From positions 1 through 64,000 of the forward strand of contig CANQZJ010000001.1 in NCBI GenBank assembly GCA_947628315.1: a stretch of 64,000 nucleotides of DNA, in the 5' to 3' direction. The stretch comes from an uncultured Oscillospiraceae bacterium. Its GTDB lineage: Bacteria; Bacillota; Clostridia; Oscillospirales; Oscillospiraceae. Positions within the stretch are counted from its first letter, which is position 1, and each line of letters opens with the position of its first letter. Below, in pieces: positions 48,688 through 57,850 of this stretch. Made by a program: the position numbers and the translations under genes. The notes under the pieces were generated by a model. The model made no database searches. It had not been told where the DNA came from and worked only from the letters and a program-made list of their open reading frames with translations.

Positions 48688-49461
48688 ATGCGAAATGAAA
48701 AACGCCCCGCCCGCCCCATGGAGGCGGAGGCCGACGGCCTCATCGAGGGGCGCAACGCCGTCATCGAGGCCCTGCGGGCCGGGACGGCCATCGATAAGAT
48801 CTACATCGCCCGCGGCGAGACCGACGCCGCCCTGGGGCACATCGCCTCCACCGCCAGGGGCCGCGGCGTCGTGGTCACCGAGGCAGACCGCCGCAAGCTG
48901 GACGGCATGAGCCGCACCCACTCCCACCAGGGGGTCATCGCGGTGGCCGCCGTCCGGGAGTACGTGCCGGTGGAGGACATCCTGGCCGCCGCGAAGGAGC
49001 GGGGCGAGGCCCCCCTCATCGTGGTGTGCGACGAGCTGTCCGACCCCCACAATTTAGGGGCCGTCATCCGCACCGCCGAGTGCGCCGGCGCCCACGGGGT
49101 CATCATCCCCAAGCGGCGCTCCGCCGGCCTGACGGCCATCGTGGCGAAGACCTCCGCGGGGGCGGTGAGTTACCTCCCCGTGGCAAGGGTGGCCAACCTC
49201 ACCGCCTGCCTGAAAGAGCTGAAGGAGCAGGGCCTGTGGGTGTTCGGCACCGCCGCCGACGGGACTACCTCCCTCTATGAGGCCGACCTGAAGGGCCCCG
49301 CCGTCATCGTCATCGGCAGCGAGGGGGACGGCATGAGCCGTCTGATCCGGGAACAGTGCGATTTTCTGGTGTCCATCCCCATGCGGGGGAAGATCAATTC
49401 GCTGAACGCCTCCGCCGCCGCCGCCATCGTGCTGTACGAGGCGGTGCGCCAGCGGAGCTGA
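48688..49461 (+). CDS. rlmB: 23S rRNA 2'-O-methyltransferase, TrmH/RlmB family
   Basis: 'IEGRNAVIEALRAG', 'DPHNLGAVIRTAECAGAHGVIIPKRRS', 'VIGSEGDGMSRLIREQCD'. Confidence 0.92.
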   Translation: MRNEKRPARPMEAEADGLIEGRNAVIEALRAGTAIDKIYIARGETDAALGHIASTARGRGVVVTEADRRKLDGMSRTHSHQGVIAVAAVREYVPVEDILAAAKERGEAPLIVVCDELSDPHNLGAVIRTAECAGAHGVIIPKRRSAGLTAIVAKTSAGAVSYLPVARVANLTACLKELKEQGLWVFGTAADGTTSLYEADLKGPAVIVIGSEGDGMSRLIREQCDFLVSIPMRGKINSLNASAAAAIVLYEAVRQRS

Positions 49462-49479
49462 CAAGGAGGGATATCCCCC

Positions 49480-51612
49480 ATGGCAGACGACAGGGAGAAA
49501 GGCTCCGGCTTCTCGGTGGACGAGATTTTGGCGGAGTACGGCTCCAAATCCAAAAACCGGCCCAAGGTGGTGGAGTTCCCCGAGCAGCCCGGCGTCAAGG
49601 CCCGGCGGCAAAAGGAGATCGACCTCCCCATGCCGGAGGATCCCCCGCCCCCGGAGCCCGAGGAGGACGACGGCCTCCCAAAGCCCCCCAAGCCCATCAA
49701 GGTGCCCCCCAGGGCGGAGCCGGACAAGCCCATGGCCCAGATCAAACCCAAGGGGCTGCGGCGTGCCCTGGGCGCGCGGCTGTCCTCTCTCATCCGGCAG
49801 GCGGACACCTATGCCGACCATATGTACGACGAGGCGGAGCCCAGCGAGGAGGTCAAAAAGGCGGAGCGGTACATCCCCGGCACCGACCGGGAGGAGGAGC
49901 CCGCTCAGGCCGCCCCCCGGCCGGCCAGGCGGCCCCGCTCCACCCCGAAGCAGGAGGAACTGCCGCCGGACGTGGAGCCGGCGGAGCTGGCCGCCCGCTG
50001 GCGAAAGGGGCTGGTGAGTCAGGGGCGGCGGGTACTCATCGCCGGTGTGGTCACGCTGGCCGCCATCGTGGTCTCGCTGGATCTGCCCTTCTTCCACTGG
50101 GACGATCTGGCGGAAAGCCCCCTGGCCTCCTTCCGGCTGCGGGCGCTGATCCTGACCATCCTGCTGGCGGCGGTGGGGGCGCTGTGCTTCGACGTGATCA
50201 CGGCCGCCATCCGGCAGGTCATGGAGAAAAAGCTCTGCCCGGAGCTGATCGCGGCGCTGGCGTGGGTGTTCACCCTCGTCGACGGACTCACCGCCGGCCA
50301 CCTGGAGGATCGGGGCAACAGTCTCCCCTGCTCCGCCGTCACCGCCGTGGGGCTGGTGTGCGCCCTGTGGGGCATCCACGCCCGGCAGGCGGCGAACCGG
50401 GTCTCCGCCAAGGTGGCCGCCCAGGCCCGCACCCCCTATGTGGTGACCCTGGACGACAACAAGTGGAACGCCAGACCCGCCTACGCCAAGCGCTCCGACA
50501 TCCCCACCGGTTTCGGCAGCCAGCTCCAGGCGGAGAGCGGGCCGGATAAGATCTACCGTGTCGCCGCGCCGCTGCTGATCCTGGGTGGAGTGCTGTGCGC
50601 CCTGCTGGCCTCCGTGGGGCGGGGCGCGCCGGAGCGGTTCACCTGGGCGGCCTCCTGCGGCTTTACCGCCGCCGCGGCCTGGCCGGCGCTGCTGGTGTAC
50701 GGCCTGCCCTACCGCAGGCTGGCCGACCGGCTGGACAAGCTGGGCGCCGCCCTGGCCGGCTGGCCCGGGGTGCTCCGCTGCGGCTCCGCCGGCATCATCA
50801 TCGAGGACAGCGACCTGTTCCCCACCGGCGCCGTCCAGGTGAGCCAGGTCAACGTGTTCGGCGGCGTGGCCACGGAAAAGGTGGTGGCCTACACCGCCAC
50901 CCTGCTGCGGGCCCTGAACTGCGGTCTCACCCGTCCCTTCCACGATCTGCTCCGCGCCCAGGGCGCCATCTACCGGGAGGTGTCCGGCGTGGTGACCCAC
51001 GAGGGCGGCGTGTCCGGCATCATCCGCAATCAGGAGGTGCTGGTGGGCACCGCCGACTTCATGCAGATGATGGACGTCGAGCTGAAGCCCGGCCACAATA
51101 TCCGCGCCGCCGTCTTCTGCGCCATCAACGGGGAGCTGGCGGGCCTGTTCCCCCTGCACTACACCCTCAACCCGGCGGTGAACCCCAGCCTCTCCGCCCT
51201 CATCCGGGAGAACATGTCCCCGGTGCTGGCCACGAGGGATCCGGTGATCGTCCCCGCCATGCTGGAGCAGAAATTCCAGCTGCCGGTGGACAAGCTGGAG
51301 TTCCCCGGCGTCCAGCGGCGCCTGGAGCTGTCCGACCCGGATCAGGATCACGACCACACGGCGGTGGCCATCCTGGCGCGGGAAGGGCTCTCCGCCTTCT
51401 GCGACGCGGTGCTGGGGGGCCGGCGGCTCCGTCTGGCCGCCCGGCTGGGGCTGCTCTTCGCCATCGCGGGCGCCGCGCTGGGGCTGATGATGACCTTCTA
51501 CCTGACCTCCATCGGGGCGTTTGCCTCTCTGACCACCCTTAATTTCCTCATCTTTATGTTTGCCTGGCTGATCCCCGAGCTGGTCATCACCCACTGGGTG
51601 GATCAATTCTGA
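49480..51612 (+). CDS. Degenerate P-type ATPase-like membrane protein of unknown function
   Basis: Disordered Pro/acidic N-term, several TMs, region 'GIIIEDSDLFPTGAVQVSQVNVFGG' aligning by position with the P-type DKTGTLT segment, then an N-domain-like region; no DKTGT or GDGxND motif. Confidence 0.7.
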   Translation: MADDREKGSGFSVDEILAEYGSKSKNRPKVVEFPEQPGVKARRQKEIDLPMPEDPPPPEPEEDDGLPKPPKPIKVPPRAEPDKPMAQIKPKGLRRALGARLSSLIRQADTYADHMYDEAEPSEEVKKAERYIPGTDREEEPAQAAPRPARRPRSTPKQEELPPDVEPAELAARWRKGLVSQGRRVLIAGVVTLAAIVVSLDLPFFHWDDLAESPLASFRLRALILTILLAAVGALCFDVITAAIRQVMEKKLCPELIAALAWVFTLVDGLTAGHLEDRGNSLPCSAVTAVGLVCALWGIHARQAANRVSAKVAAQARTPYVVTLDDNKWNARPAYAKRSDIPTGFGSQLQAESGPDKIYRVAAPLLILGGVLCALLASVGRGAPERFTWAASCGFTAAAAWPALLVYGLPYRRLADRLDKLGAALAGWPGVLRCGSAGIIIEDSDLFPTGAVQVSQVNVFGGVATEKVVAYTATLLRALNCGLTRPFHDLLRAQGAIYREVSGVVTHEGGVSGIIRNQEVLVGTADFMQMMDVELKPGHNIRAAVFCAINGELAGLFPLHYTLNPAVNPSLSALIRENMSPVLATRDPVIVPAMLEQKFQLPVDKLEFPGVQRRLELSDPDQDHDHTAVAILAREGLSAFCDAVLGGRRLRLAARLGLLFAIAGAALGLMMTFYLTSIGAFASLTTLNFLIFMFAWLIPELVITHWVDQF

Positions 51613-51660
51613 GCATGGCAAAGGCGCTCCCTCCGGGTTGGAGGGAGCGCCTTTTTCGTG

Positions 51661-52242
51661 TTACAGCACTCTGAGGGGAGGGCCGTCCAGCCGGACGACG
51701 GTGTCGCACCGCTCCAGAACGGCCGCCTGGTGGGAGGACAGGATCACCGGCACTCCCAGCGCCCGGAGCCGCTCCAGCAGGCGGGCGGCGCGGGTCTCGT
51801 CCACCCCGGCGAATGGCTCGTCCAGCAGGAGCAGATCGCCCCCCAGGGCGGCGCACCGCGCCAGCGCCAGCCGCCGCGCCATGCCGCCGGACAGGGAGGC
51901 GGGGCAGGCGTCCCCCTCCCCCTCCAGCTCGGCAAATGCCAGCCAATGGGAGACCTCTCCTCTTCTCTCTTTGGGGAGCACGTCGGTGATGTGCCGGGCT
52001 GCCGTCCGCCAAGGCAGCAGCCGATCCTCCTGGAACAGGAACGCGGTTTTAGACGGCTCCACGCCCCTGACCTCCCCTCCCTGGGGCCTTGTCAGCCCCG
52101 CCATCACCCGGAGAAGGGTGGTCTTGCCGCACCCCGACAGCCCGCTGAGGGCAGTGATCCCGCTGTCCGGCAGATCGAGGGAGAACCCGTCCAGCACGGT
52201 CTTGTCACCGTAGCGGAGGGTCAGATCGCGGATCCGGATCAT
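51661..52242 (-). CDS. ABC transporter ATP-binding protein
   Basis: '[16 protein letters not shown]', '[14 protein letters not shown]', '[12 protein letters not shown]'. Confidence 0.93.
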   Translation of the reverse strand: MIRIRDLTLRYGDKTVLDGFSLDLPDSGITALSGLSGCGKTTLLRVMAGLTRPQGGEVRGVEPSKTAFLFQEDRLLPWRTAARHITDVLPKERRGEVSHWLAFAELEGEGDACPASLSGGMARRLALARCAALGGDLLLLDEPFAGVDETRAARLLERLRALGVPVILSSHQAAVLERCDTVVRLDGPPLRVL

Positions 52243-52961
52243 CGGGCGTCCCCCCTCTCCAGCAGCAGGCGGAGCAGCCGCTCCAGCAGCAGGGACAGGG
52301 CGATGATCACCAGCGTCCAGGCGAACAGGTCGGCGGTCTCCAGGGCCAGCCGGGCCTGCTGGAGCCTTGAGCCGATGGCCGATGCGGGCGGGCAGATGAC
52401 CTCCGCCGCCACCCCGGACTTCCACGCCAATCCGAAGGCGGTGAGCAGGCCGGAGGTGAAGTGCCCTTTCAGCGAGGGCAGGTAGATCAGTCCCACCGTT
52501 TTCAGCCGGGAGAACCGGTAGGCCCTCGCCATCTCCAACAGCTGGGGGTCAACGGCGGCGAGGCCGGCGGTCATGGCGCCCCAGATCACCGGGAGCACCA
52601 TCAGCCCCGCGATGACGGCGGGGATGGCCGCCCGCGCCACCCACAGGTACACCAGCAGGATGAAGGACACCACCGGCGTGGCGCGGATCACCTTCACCGC
52701 CGGGGCCAGCAGCGCCGACGCCCAGGGGCTGAAATGGGTCAGCACGGCCAGCAGGGCTCCCGCGGCGGTGCCCCAGACCAACCCCAGGAAGATGCGCAGC
52801 AAAGTCGACCCGGCGGAGAGCCAGAAGTCCGCCGTCGCCGCCAGGGCGCACAGGGAGCGGGCCACCGCCGCCGGGCCGGGGAGCAGCAGCTCCCGCCCCA
52901 CGGCCATGGCCGCAAGCTGCCATACCCCCAGCCAGAAGACCGGGGGTATGACGATCCTCAT
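52239..52961 (-). CDS. ABC transporter permease (nitrate/sulfonate/taurine type)
   Basis: BPD permease signature '[41 protein letters not shown]', '[15 protein letters not shown]'. Confidence 0.88.
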   Translation of the reverse strand: MRIVIPPVFWLGVWQLAAMAVGRELLLPGPAAVARSLCALAATADFWLSAGSTLLRIFLGLVWGTAAGALLAVLTHFSPWASALLAPAVKVIRATPVVSFILLVYLWVARAAIPAVIAGLMVLPVIWGAMTAGLAAVDPQLLEMARAYRFSRLKTVGLIYLPSLKGHFTSGLLTAFGLAWKSGVAAEVICPPASAIGSRLQQARLALETADLFAWTLVIIALSLLLERLLRLLLERGDAR

Positions 52962-52977
52962 ACAGTTTTTCAGGCCC

Positions 52978-53952
52978 TTAGCCCACATAATAGATGCCGT
53001 CGTCGGGCAGGGCCCCGCCGATAGAGGCGGGATCCAGCCCGTACAGCGCCTGGAAGTAGCCGCCGATGGCGGGCTGCATATCCGCCCCGGCAATATAGGT
53101 CAGGTGGCACTGGGGGATGGCCGCCCTGGCAATGCCGGCGGAGGGGGCGATGCCAAAGCCCGCCACCCACTCGGCGGCCTCGTCCACATGGCTGTTCACG
53201 TAGTCGATGGACGCCTCGTACTCCCGCAGGAAGGCGGCCACCGCGTCGGGGTGCTCCGCGATATAATCGGTGCGGGCCACCACGGCGGTCATCACCAGCT
53301 TGTCGCCGGAGCCCATCCCGTCCCAGGCCTCGGTGACGTCTACGGCCTCCCGCACCTGTCCCTCGCCCTTGGCGATGGCGGCGGTGGCGGCGGGTACCGG
53401 CAGCATGGCGCACTGGATCTCGCCGGAGAGCAGCTTGGTCTGGATCTCGGAGGCCTCGCCGAACTCCACTGTCACCTGATCGGCGACGCCCGCCTGCTGG
53501 AGCAGATAGCGGAGGATATACTCCGGGTTGGCGCCCTGGCCGGCCGACCAGATGGTCTTGCCCACCAGGTCGGCGATGGAGTTGATCTCGGACGTGCCGC
53601 CGCCCTCCAGGATGTGGAGGACGCCCAGGGTGCCCAGGGCGATGATCTTCACGCCGCCGTCGGTCTTGTGATAGAGGTTCACCGCCATGTTGGACGCCAT
53701 GGTGGCGACGTCGATCTCGCCGTTGGACAGGCCGGCCAGCAGGGCGGAGTTGTCGGCCTCGATGGTGTAGTCATAGTGGGCCGCCGTCCGGCCGGCGTCG
53801 GCGTCGGTGAGCAGCTTGGCCGCGCCGATGCCCGTGGGGCCGGACAGCACGGACAGGCGGATGTCCGCGCCGGGGTCGGCAACGCTGCAGGCGGCCAGGG
53901 CGAATACCAGCGTCAGAGCCAGCAGCAGAGCGGTGAATTTTTTGAGGTTCAT
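52978..53952 (-). CDS. ABC transporter substrate-binding lipoprotein (SsuA/NMT1-like)
   Basis: Lipobox 'LVFALAACS'; 'LLAGLSNGEIDVATMASNMAVNLY'; adjacent permease and ATPase. Confidence 0.88.
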   Translation of the reverse strand: MNLKKFTALLLALTLVFALAACSVADPGADIRLSVLSGPTGIGAAKLLTDADAGRTAAHYDYTIEADNSALLAGLSNGEIDVATMASNMAVNLYHKTDGGVKIIALGTLGVLHILEGGGTSEINSIADLVGKTIWSAGQGANPEYILRYLLQQAGVADQVTVEFGEASEIQTKLLSGEIQCAMLPVPAATAAIAKGEGQVREAVDVTEAWDGMGSGDKLVMTAVVARTDYIAEHPDAVAAFLREYEASIDYVNSHVDEAAEWVAGFGIAPSAGIARAAIPQCHLTYIAGADMQPAIGGYFQALYGLDPASIGGALPDDGIYYVG

Positions 53953-53973
53953 ATGATATCTTTCCTTTCCATT

Positions 53974-54627
53974 TCAGCGGCGGGAGCGGCCGTCCACGGC
54001 GGCCTGTAATCTCTCCCGGTCGGTCAGGCGGATGGTCTTGCCCTCCCGGGCGATGGCCCCGGCATCCTCCAGCGCCTCAAACGCGCGGTAGAGGGTCGCC
54101 CTCCCCACGCCGATGCGCCGGCAGAGCTGGGCGGCGGAGATGGTGAGCGCCCCGTCCTCCCCGCAGTTGGTGAGCAGGTACTGGGCCAGCCTGCCCTCCC
54201 CGGAGGCGGCGGACAACGCCCCCAGCCGCCCGGTGAGGAACTGGATCCGGCCGGACAGATAGGTGACGTAGTTCTCAGCGAAGGCGCCGTCCTCCCGGAT
54301 CAGCCGCCGCACCTCCTCCTGGGGCAGGAGCAGGATCCGGCAGTCGGTCTGGGCGGTGAGGGTAGTGGGGTAGCCGGCCCCGCCGGAGAACAGCGCCGCC
54401 GCCCCGAACAGATCGCCGGCCCTCAGCACGGACATGGTCAGGGCGCCCTTGTCCACCTTCACCCTGCCCTCCAGCAGCACCCCCAGGCACCGGCGGAACC
54501 GGCCGCGGCTGTAGATGGTCTCCCCTCTTGGAACGGACAGCCGTTCCGCCGAGTCCAGCGCCGATTCCAGCAGCTCCCTGTCCACGCCTGCGAACAGGGG
54601 GTGATCCACAGTCCGCTCCTGCTTCAC
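53974..54627 (-). CDS. Crp/Fnr-family transcriptional regulator (GTG start)
   Basis: Cyclic-nucleotide-binding fold 'CLGVLLEGRVKVDKG...GDLFGAAALFSG', C-terminal wHTH 'LCRRIGVGRATLYRAFEALEDAGAI'; GGAGGG RBS upstream of GTG. Confidence 0.88.
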   Translation of the reverse strand: MKQERTVDHPLFAGVDRELLESALDSAERLSVPRGETIYSRGRFRRCLGVLLEGRVKVDKGALTMSVLRAGDLFGAAALFSGGAGYPTTLTAQTDCRILLLPQEEVRRLIREDGAFAENYVTYLSGRIQFLTGRLGALSAASGEGRLAQYLLTNCGEDGALTISAAQLCRRIGVGRATLYRAFEALEDAGAIAREGKTIRLTDRERLQAAVDGRSRR

Positions 54628-54640
54628 CGCTGTTCCCTCC

Positions 54641-54664
54641 AAACTGTATCATTTGATACAGTTT
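54641..54664. promoter_or_regulatory. 24-bp perfect palindrome, putative Crp/Fnr autoregulatory operator
   Basis: AAACTGTATCA-TT-TGATACAGTTT directly upstream of the regulator RBS. Confidence 0.75.
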
Positions 54665-54826
54665 AATTATAATGTGATTTTGCCTCCTGTCAATACGGAA
54701 GTGTGACCAAAATTTGTTTACATTTTGTACTTGTTTTTTCCGGCAGGGTTCGCTATACTGTGGGGGCTGTAGTTGACATAATCCGGCGATCCGTCGCCTC
54801 TCCATACAGAGAAAGGAACCCGGCCC

Positions 54827-55864
54827 ATGGCAAAATGGCACAAAACAAAGGTTCGAAAAAGGCGCTCCGGCGGGGCGCGCTTCCTCAGAGGGCTGCTTAT
54901 CGTTGTCACCGCGTTTTCCCTGGTGATCGTGGCGGGCTTTATTGCCCTCCACTTCTGGGCCCCCGACGTGGACGACCAGGTGGTCTTCCGTCCCGACGTC
55001 ATTGACGACACAGACCAGGAGGACGATCCCCCGGTGGAGAGCGACGCCCCCGATGCCGATGACACCCCCGCCCCGGACACGGACGAGGTCGTGCTCCACC
55101 GGCGGGACGGGGTCTACACCTGCCTGCTCATCGGCTCGGCGGACATGGGCGGCACCGACACCATGATGCTGGGCGTGTTCGACACCGGGAACAAGACCGC
55201 CTCCCTGCTCTCCATCCCCCGGGACTCGGCGGTGCGGGTGAACGGCAGCATCTATAAGATGAATGCCGTCCAGTCCCTGGGCGGCACGGAACTGCTGGCG
55301 GACACCATATCCAGCACCCTGGCGGTGCCGGTGGACTTCTACGTGGAGGTCGACACCAACGCCTTTAAGGCCATTGTGGACGAGATCGGCGGGGTGTATT
55401 TCGACGTGCCCGTGGACATGAATTACGACGATCCGCTGCAAAATCTGCACATCCACATCTCCAAGGGCTATCAGAAGCTGGACGGCAGCAGCGCCCTTGG
55501 GGTCATGCGCTGCCGCAACTGTTACCCCAACGCGGACATCGGCCGCACCGAGACCCAGCGGAAATTTCTCGCCGCCCTGGTGAAGCAGACCATCACCCCG
55601 TCCAACGTGACCAAAGTCACCGCGCTCATCAACATCCTGAACACCTATGTGGACAGCGACATGAAGACCGGCGAGATGGTCTGGTTCGCCACCCAGGCCA
55701 TCGGCATGGATCTGGACGCCGCCCTCAACACCTGCGTGCTGGACGGCGAGTGGGTGAGCCCCTACTACGTGCTGGACGGCCAGAAGGCGCTGGAGACCGT
55801 GAACAGCCTGGGCATCTATGAGGAGGAAGTGCCCTCCGGCATCCTGAACATCTGCCGCCCGTAA
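54827..55864 (+). CDS. LytR-CpsA-Psr (LCP) family protein
   Basis: 'CLLIGSADMGGTDTMMLGVFDTGNKTASLLSIPRDSAVRV', 'YVEVDTNAFKAIVDEIGGVYFDVP', 'LGVMRCRN'. Confidence 0.92.
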   Translation: MAKWHKTKVRKRRSGGARFLRGLLIVVTAFSLVIVAGFIALHFWAPDVDDQVVFRPDVIDDTDQEDDPPVESDAPDADDTPAPDTDEVVLHRRDGVYTCLLIGSADMGGTDTMMLGVFDTGNKTASLLSIPRDSAVRVNGSIYKMNAVQSLGGTELLADTISSTLAVPVDFYVEVDTNAFKAIVDEIGGVYFDVPVDMNYDDPLQNLHIHISKGYQKLDGSSALGVMRCRNCYPNADIGRTETQRKFLAALVKQTITPSNVTKVTALINILNTYVDSDMKTGEMVWFATQAIGMDLDAALNTCVLDGEWVSPYYVLDGQKALETVNSLGIYEEEVPSGILNICRP

Positions 55865-55905
55865 GGGCCGGCCGGAGATATCATCGGAAAGGTGTGGTGT
55901 ACGGC

Positions 55906-56352
55906 ATGAAAAAACTGCGTGGGCTGTTCGACATCTCCATGCTGAAGTTCCTGCTGGTTGGGGTGCTGAACACGCTGGTGGGCGCGGGGATCATGTTCCT
56001 CCTGTACAATCTGGCGGGCACCCCCTACTGGCTGTCGGTATGCGCCAACTATGTGGTGGGCGGCGTGGTGAGCTACTTCCTCAACAAGTACTTCACCTTC
56101 CAAAACAAAGAGCGCTCCTGGGCCCAGGTGGCCCGGTTCGTCCTCACGGTGGCGGTGTGCGCCGTCATCGCCTACGGCGTGGCCAAACCGCTGGTGCGCT
56201 GGGCGCTGAGCGGCTTCGGCGTGAAGGTGCAGGACAACGCGGCCATGCTGGTGGGCATGTGCCTCTACACCGGGCTCAATTATTTCGGCCAGCGCTTCTT
56301 CGCCTTCCGCCAGGAGGGCGGCGGGGACAGCTCCGGGCAGAACGGACAGTAA
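55906..56352 (+). CDS. GtrA-family membrane protein
   Basis: 'LKFLLVGVLNTLVGAGIMFLLYNLAG', 'SYFLNKYFTFQNKE', 'NYFGQRFFAF'. Confidence 0.9.
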   Translation: MKKLRGLFDISMLKFLLVGVLNTLVGAGIMFLLYNLAGTPYWLSVCANYVVGGVVSYFLNKYFTFQNKERSWAQVARFVLTVAVCAVIAYGVAKPLVRWALSGFGVKVQDNAAMLVGMCLYTGLNYFGQRFFAFRQEGGGDSSGQNGQ

Positions 56353-56408
56353 CAACGTGAAACGGCCCTCTCCCATCAGGAGAGGGCCGCCTTTTCGTTT
56401 CAAAGTAT

Positions 56409-57566
56409 TTACTTGGTGGCCCAGGTGTTGGTGGCCGCGGCGGTGAGGTAGGCGTTGATGAACCCGTCCAGGTCGCCGTCCATGACGCCGTTGACGTTGG
56501 AGGTCTCGTAGGCGGTGCGGTTGTCCTTCACCAGCTGGTAGGGCATGAACACGTAGGAGCGGATCTGGCTGCCCCACTCGATCTTGAGCTGGGCGCCCTT
56601 GATGTCGGAGATCTTGTCCAGGTGCTCCTGCTCCTTGATCTGCATCAGCTTGGAGCGGAGCATCTTCATGCAGGTCTCCCGGTTCTGGAACTGGGAGCGC
56701 TCCGTCTGGCAGGACACCACGATGCCGGTGGGCTTGTGGATCAGCCGCACGGCGGAGGAGGTCTTGTTGATGTGCTGGCCGCCGGCGCCTGAGGAGCGGT
56801 ACACCTGCATCTCGATGTCCTCCTCCCGGATGTCCACCTCCACGCTGTCGTCCAGCTCGGGCATGACCTCCACCGCGGCGAAGGAGGTCTGCCGCCGGGC
56901 GTTGGCGTCGAAGGGGGAGATGCGCACCAGCCGGTGGACGCCGTGCTCGCTCTTCAGGTGGCCGTAGGCGTTGTCCCCCTCGATGCGGATGGCGGCGGAC
57001 TTGATGCCCGCCTCGTCCCCGTCCTGATAGTCCAGGATGGTGTAGGTGTAGCCGTGGCGCTCCGCCCAGCGGGTGTACATGCGGTAGAGCATCTGGGCCC
57101 AGTCCTGGGCCTCGGTGCCGCCGGCCCCCGCCTGGAGGGACACAATGGCGGGCGAGCCGTCGTACTCCCCGGAGAGCAGGGTGTCCAGCCGGGCGGAGGC
57201 GATCTCGTTCTCCAGCCTGGCGTAGCCCTCCTCCACCTCGGGCACCAGGGAGTCGTCCTCCTCCTCCTGGCCCATCTCGCACAGCGTCATCAGGTCGTCC
57301 CAGATGGAGAGCCGCTTCTGCTGGGCGGCCACCTTGCCCTCCAGCCGGCTGATGCGCTGCTGGACTTTCTGGGCCTTCTCCACATCGTTCCAGAACCCGT
57401 CGGAGGCGGACTGGGCACGGAGCTCGTCCAGCTCCCGCTCGGCGCCCTCCAGATCCAGCGACTGGCCCAGCAGCTCCAACTCGGGCTTCAGCGCGTTTAA
57501 TTTCGTTTTGTACTCGTCGAATTGTACGATCATAGATGTTCCCTCATTTGGCTTGATTTGTCCCAT
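56409..57566 (-). CDS. prfB: Peptide chain release factor 2
   Basis: 'RSSGAGGQHINKTSSAVRLIHKPTGIVVSCQTERSQFQNRE' (GGQ), SPF region 'VRISPFDANARRQTSF'; probable start at 'MIVQFDEYKTKL', near 57533. Confidence 0.95.
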   Translation of the reverse strand: MGQIKPNEGTSMIVQFDEYKTKLNALKPELELLGQSLDLEGAERELDELRAQSASDGFWNDVEKAQKVQQRISRLEGKVAAQQKRLSIWDDLMTLCEMGQEEEDDSLVPEVEEGYARLENEIASARLDTLLSGEYDGSPAIVSLQAGAGGTEAQDWAQMLYRMYTRWAERHGYTYTILDYQDGDEAGIKSAAIRIEGDNAYGHLKSEHGVHRLVRISPFDANARRQTSFAAVEVMPELDDSVEVDIREEDIEMQVYRSSGAGGQHINKTSSAVRLIHKPTGIVVSCQTERSQFQNRETCMKMLRSKLMQIKEQEHLDKISDIKGAQLKIEWGSQIRSYVFMPYQLVKDNRTAYETSNVNGVMDGDLDGFINAYLTAAATNTWATK

Positions 57567-57617
57567 CTATTATATAGAACCGGCGGCCGGTTGTAAAGGA
57601 GAAAGTTGCCGGACAGC

Positions 57618-57650
57618 CAAAAAGGAGCCGCTTTCGCAGCTCCTTTTCAT
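57618..57650 (-). terminator. Intrinsic terminator downstream of the 30-aa ORF
   Basis: Minus strand AAAAGGAGC...GCTCCTTTTT hairpin. Confidence 0.7.
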
Positions 57651-57657
57651 CTCCCGC

Positions 57658-57750
57658 TCACCGCTCGCTCACCCGCGGATCGTCCTGACCGAAGATCAGG
57701 TCGTCCACGTCCTGCGGGCGGGCGTCGGGCTCCATGTTAAATTCTCTCAT
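57658..57750 (-). CDS. Small ORF, 30 aa (MREFNMEPDARPQDVDDLIFGQDDPRVSER)
   Basis: AAGGAG RBS before ATG; terminator immediately downstream; absent from the ORF track because of length. Confidence 0.55.
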   Translation of the reverse strand: MREFNMEPDARPQDVDDLIFGQDDPRVSER

Positions 57751-57850
57751 ACCGCTGCTCCTTTTCTGTCTCCGATGTCATGGGAATAAATGCTCCCCTC
57801 TTACAGGTCAGTATATGCACGGATCGGGGCAACGGTGCGGACGATTTTTG

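Noticed and set aside
49054-51621. 855-aa minus-strand ORF
   Set aside because: Antisense of rlmB and the P-type-like gene; low complexity.
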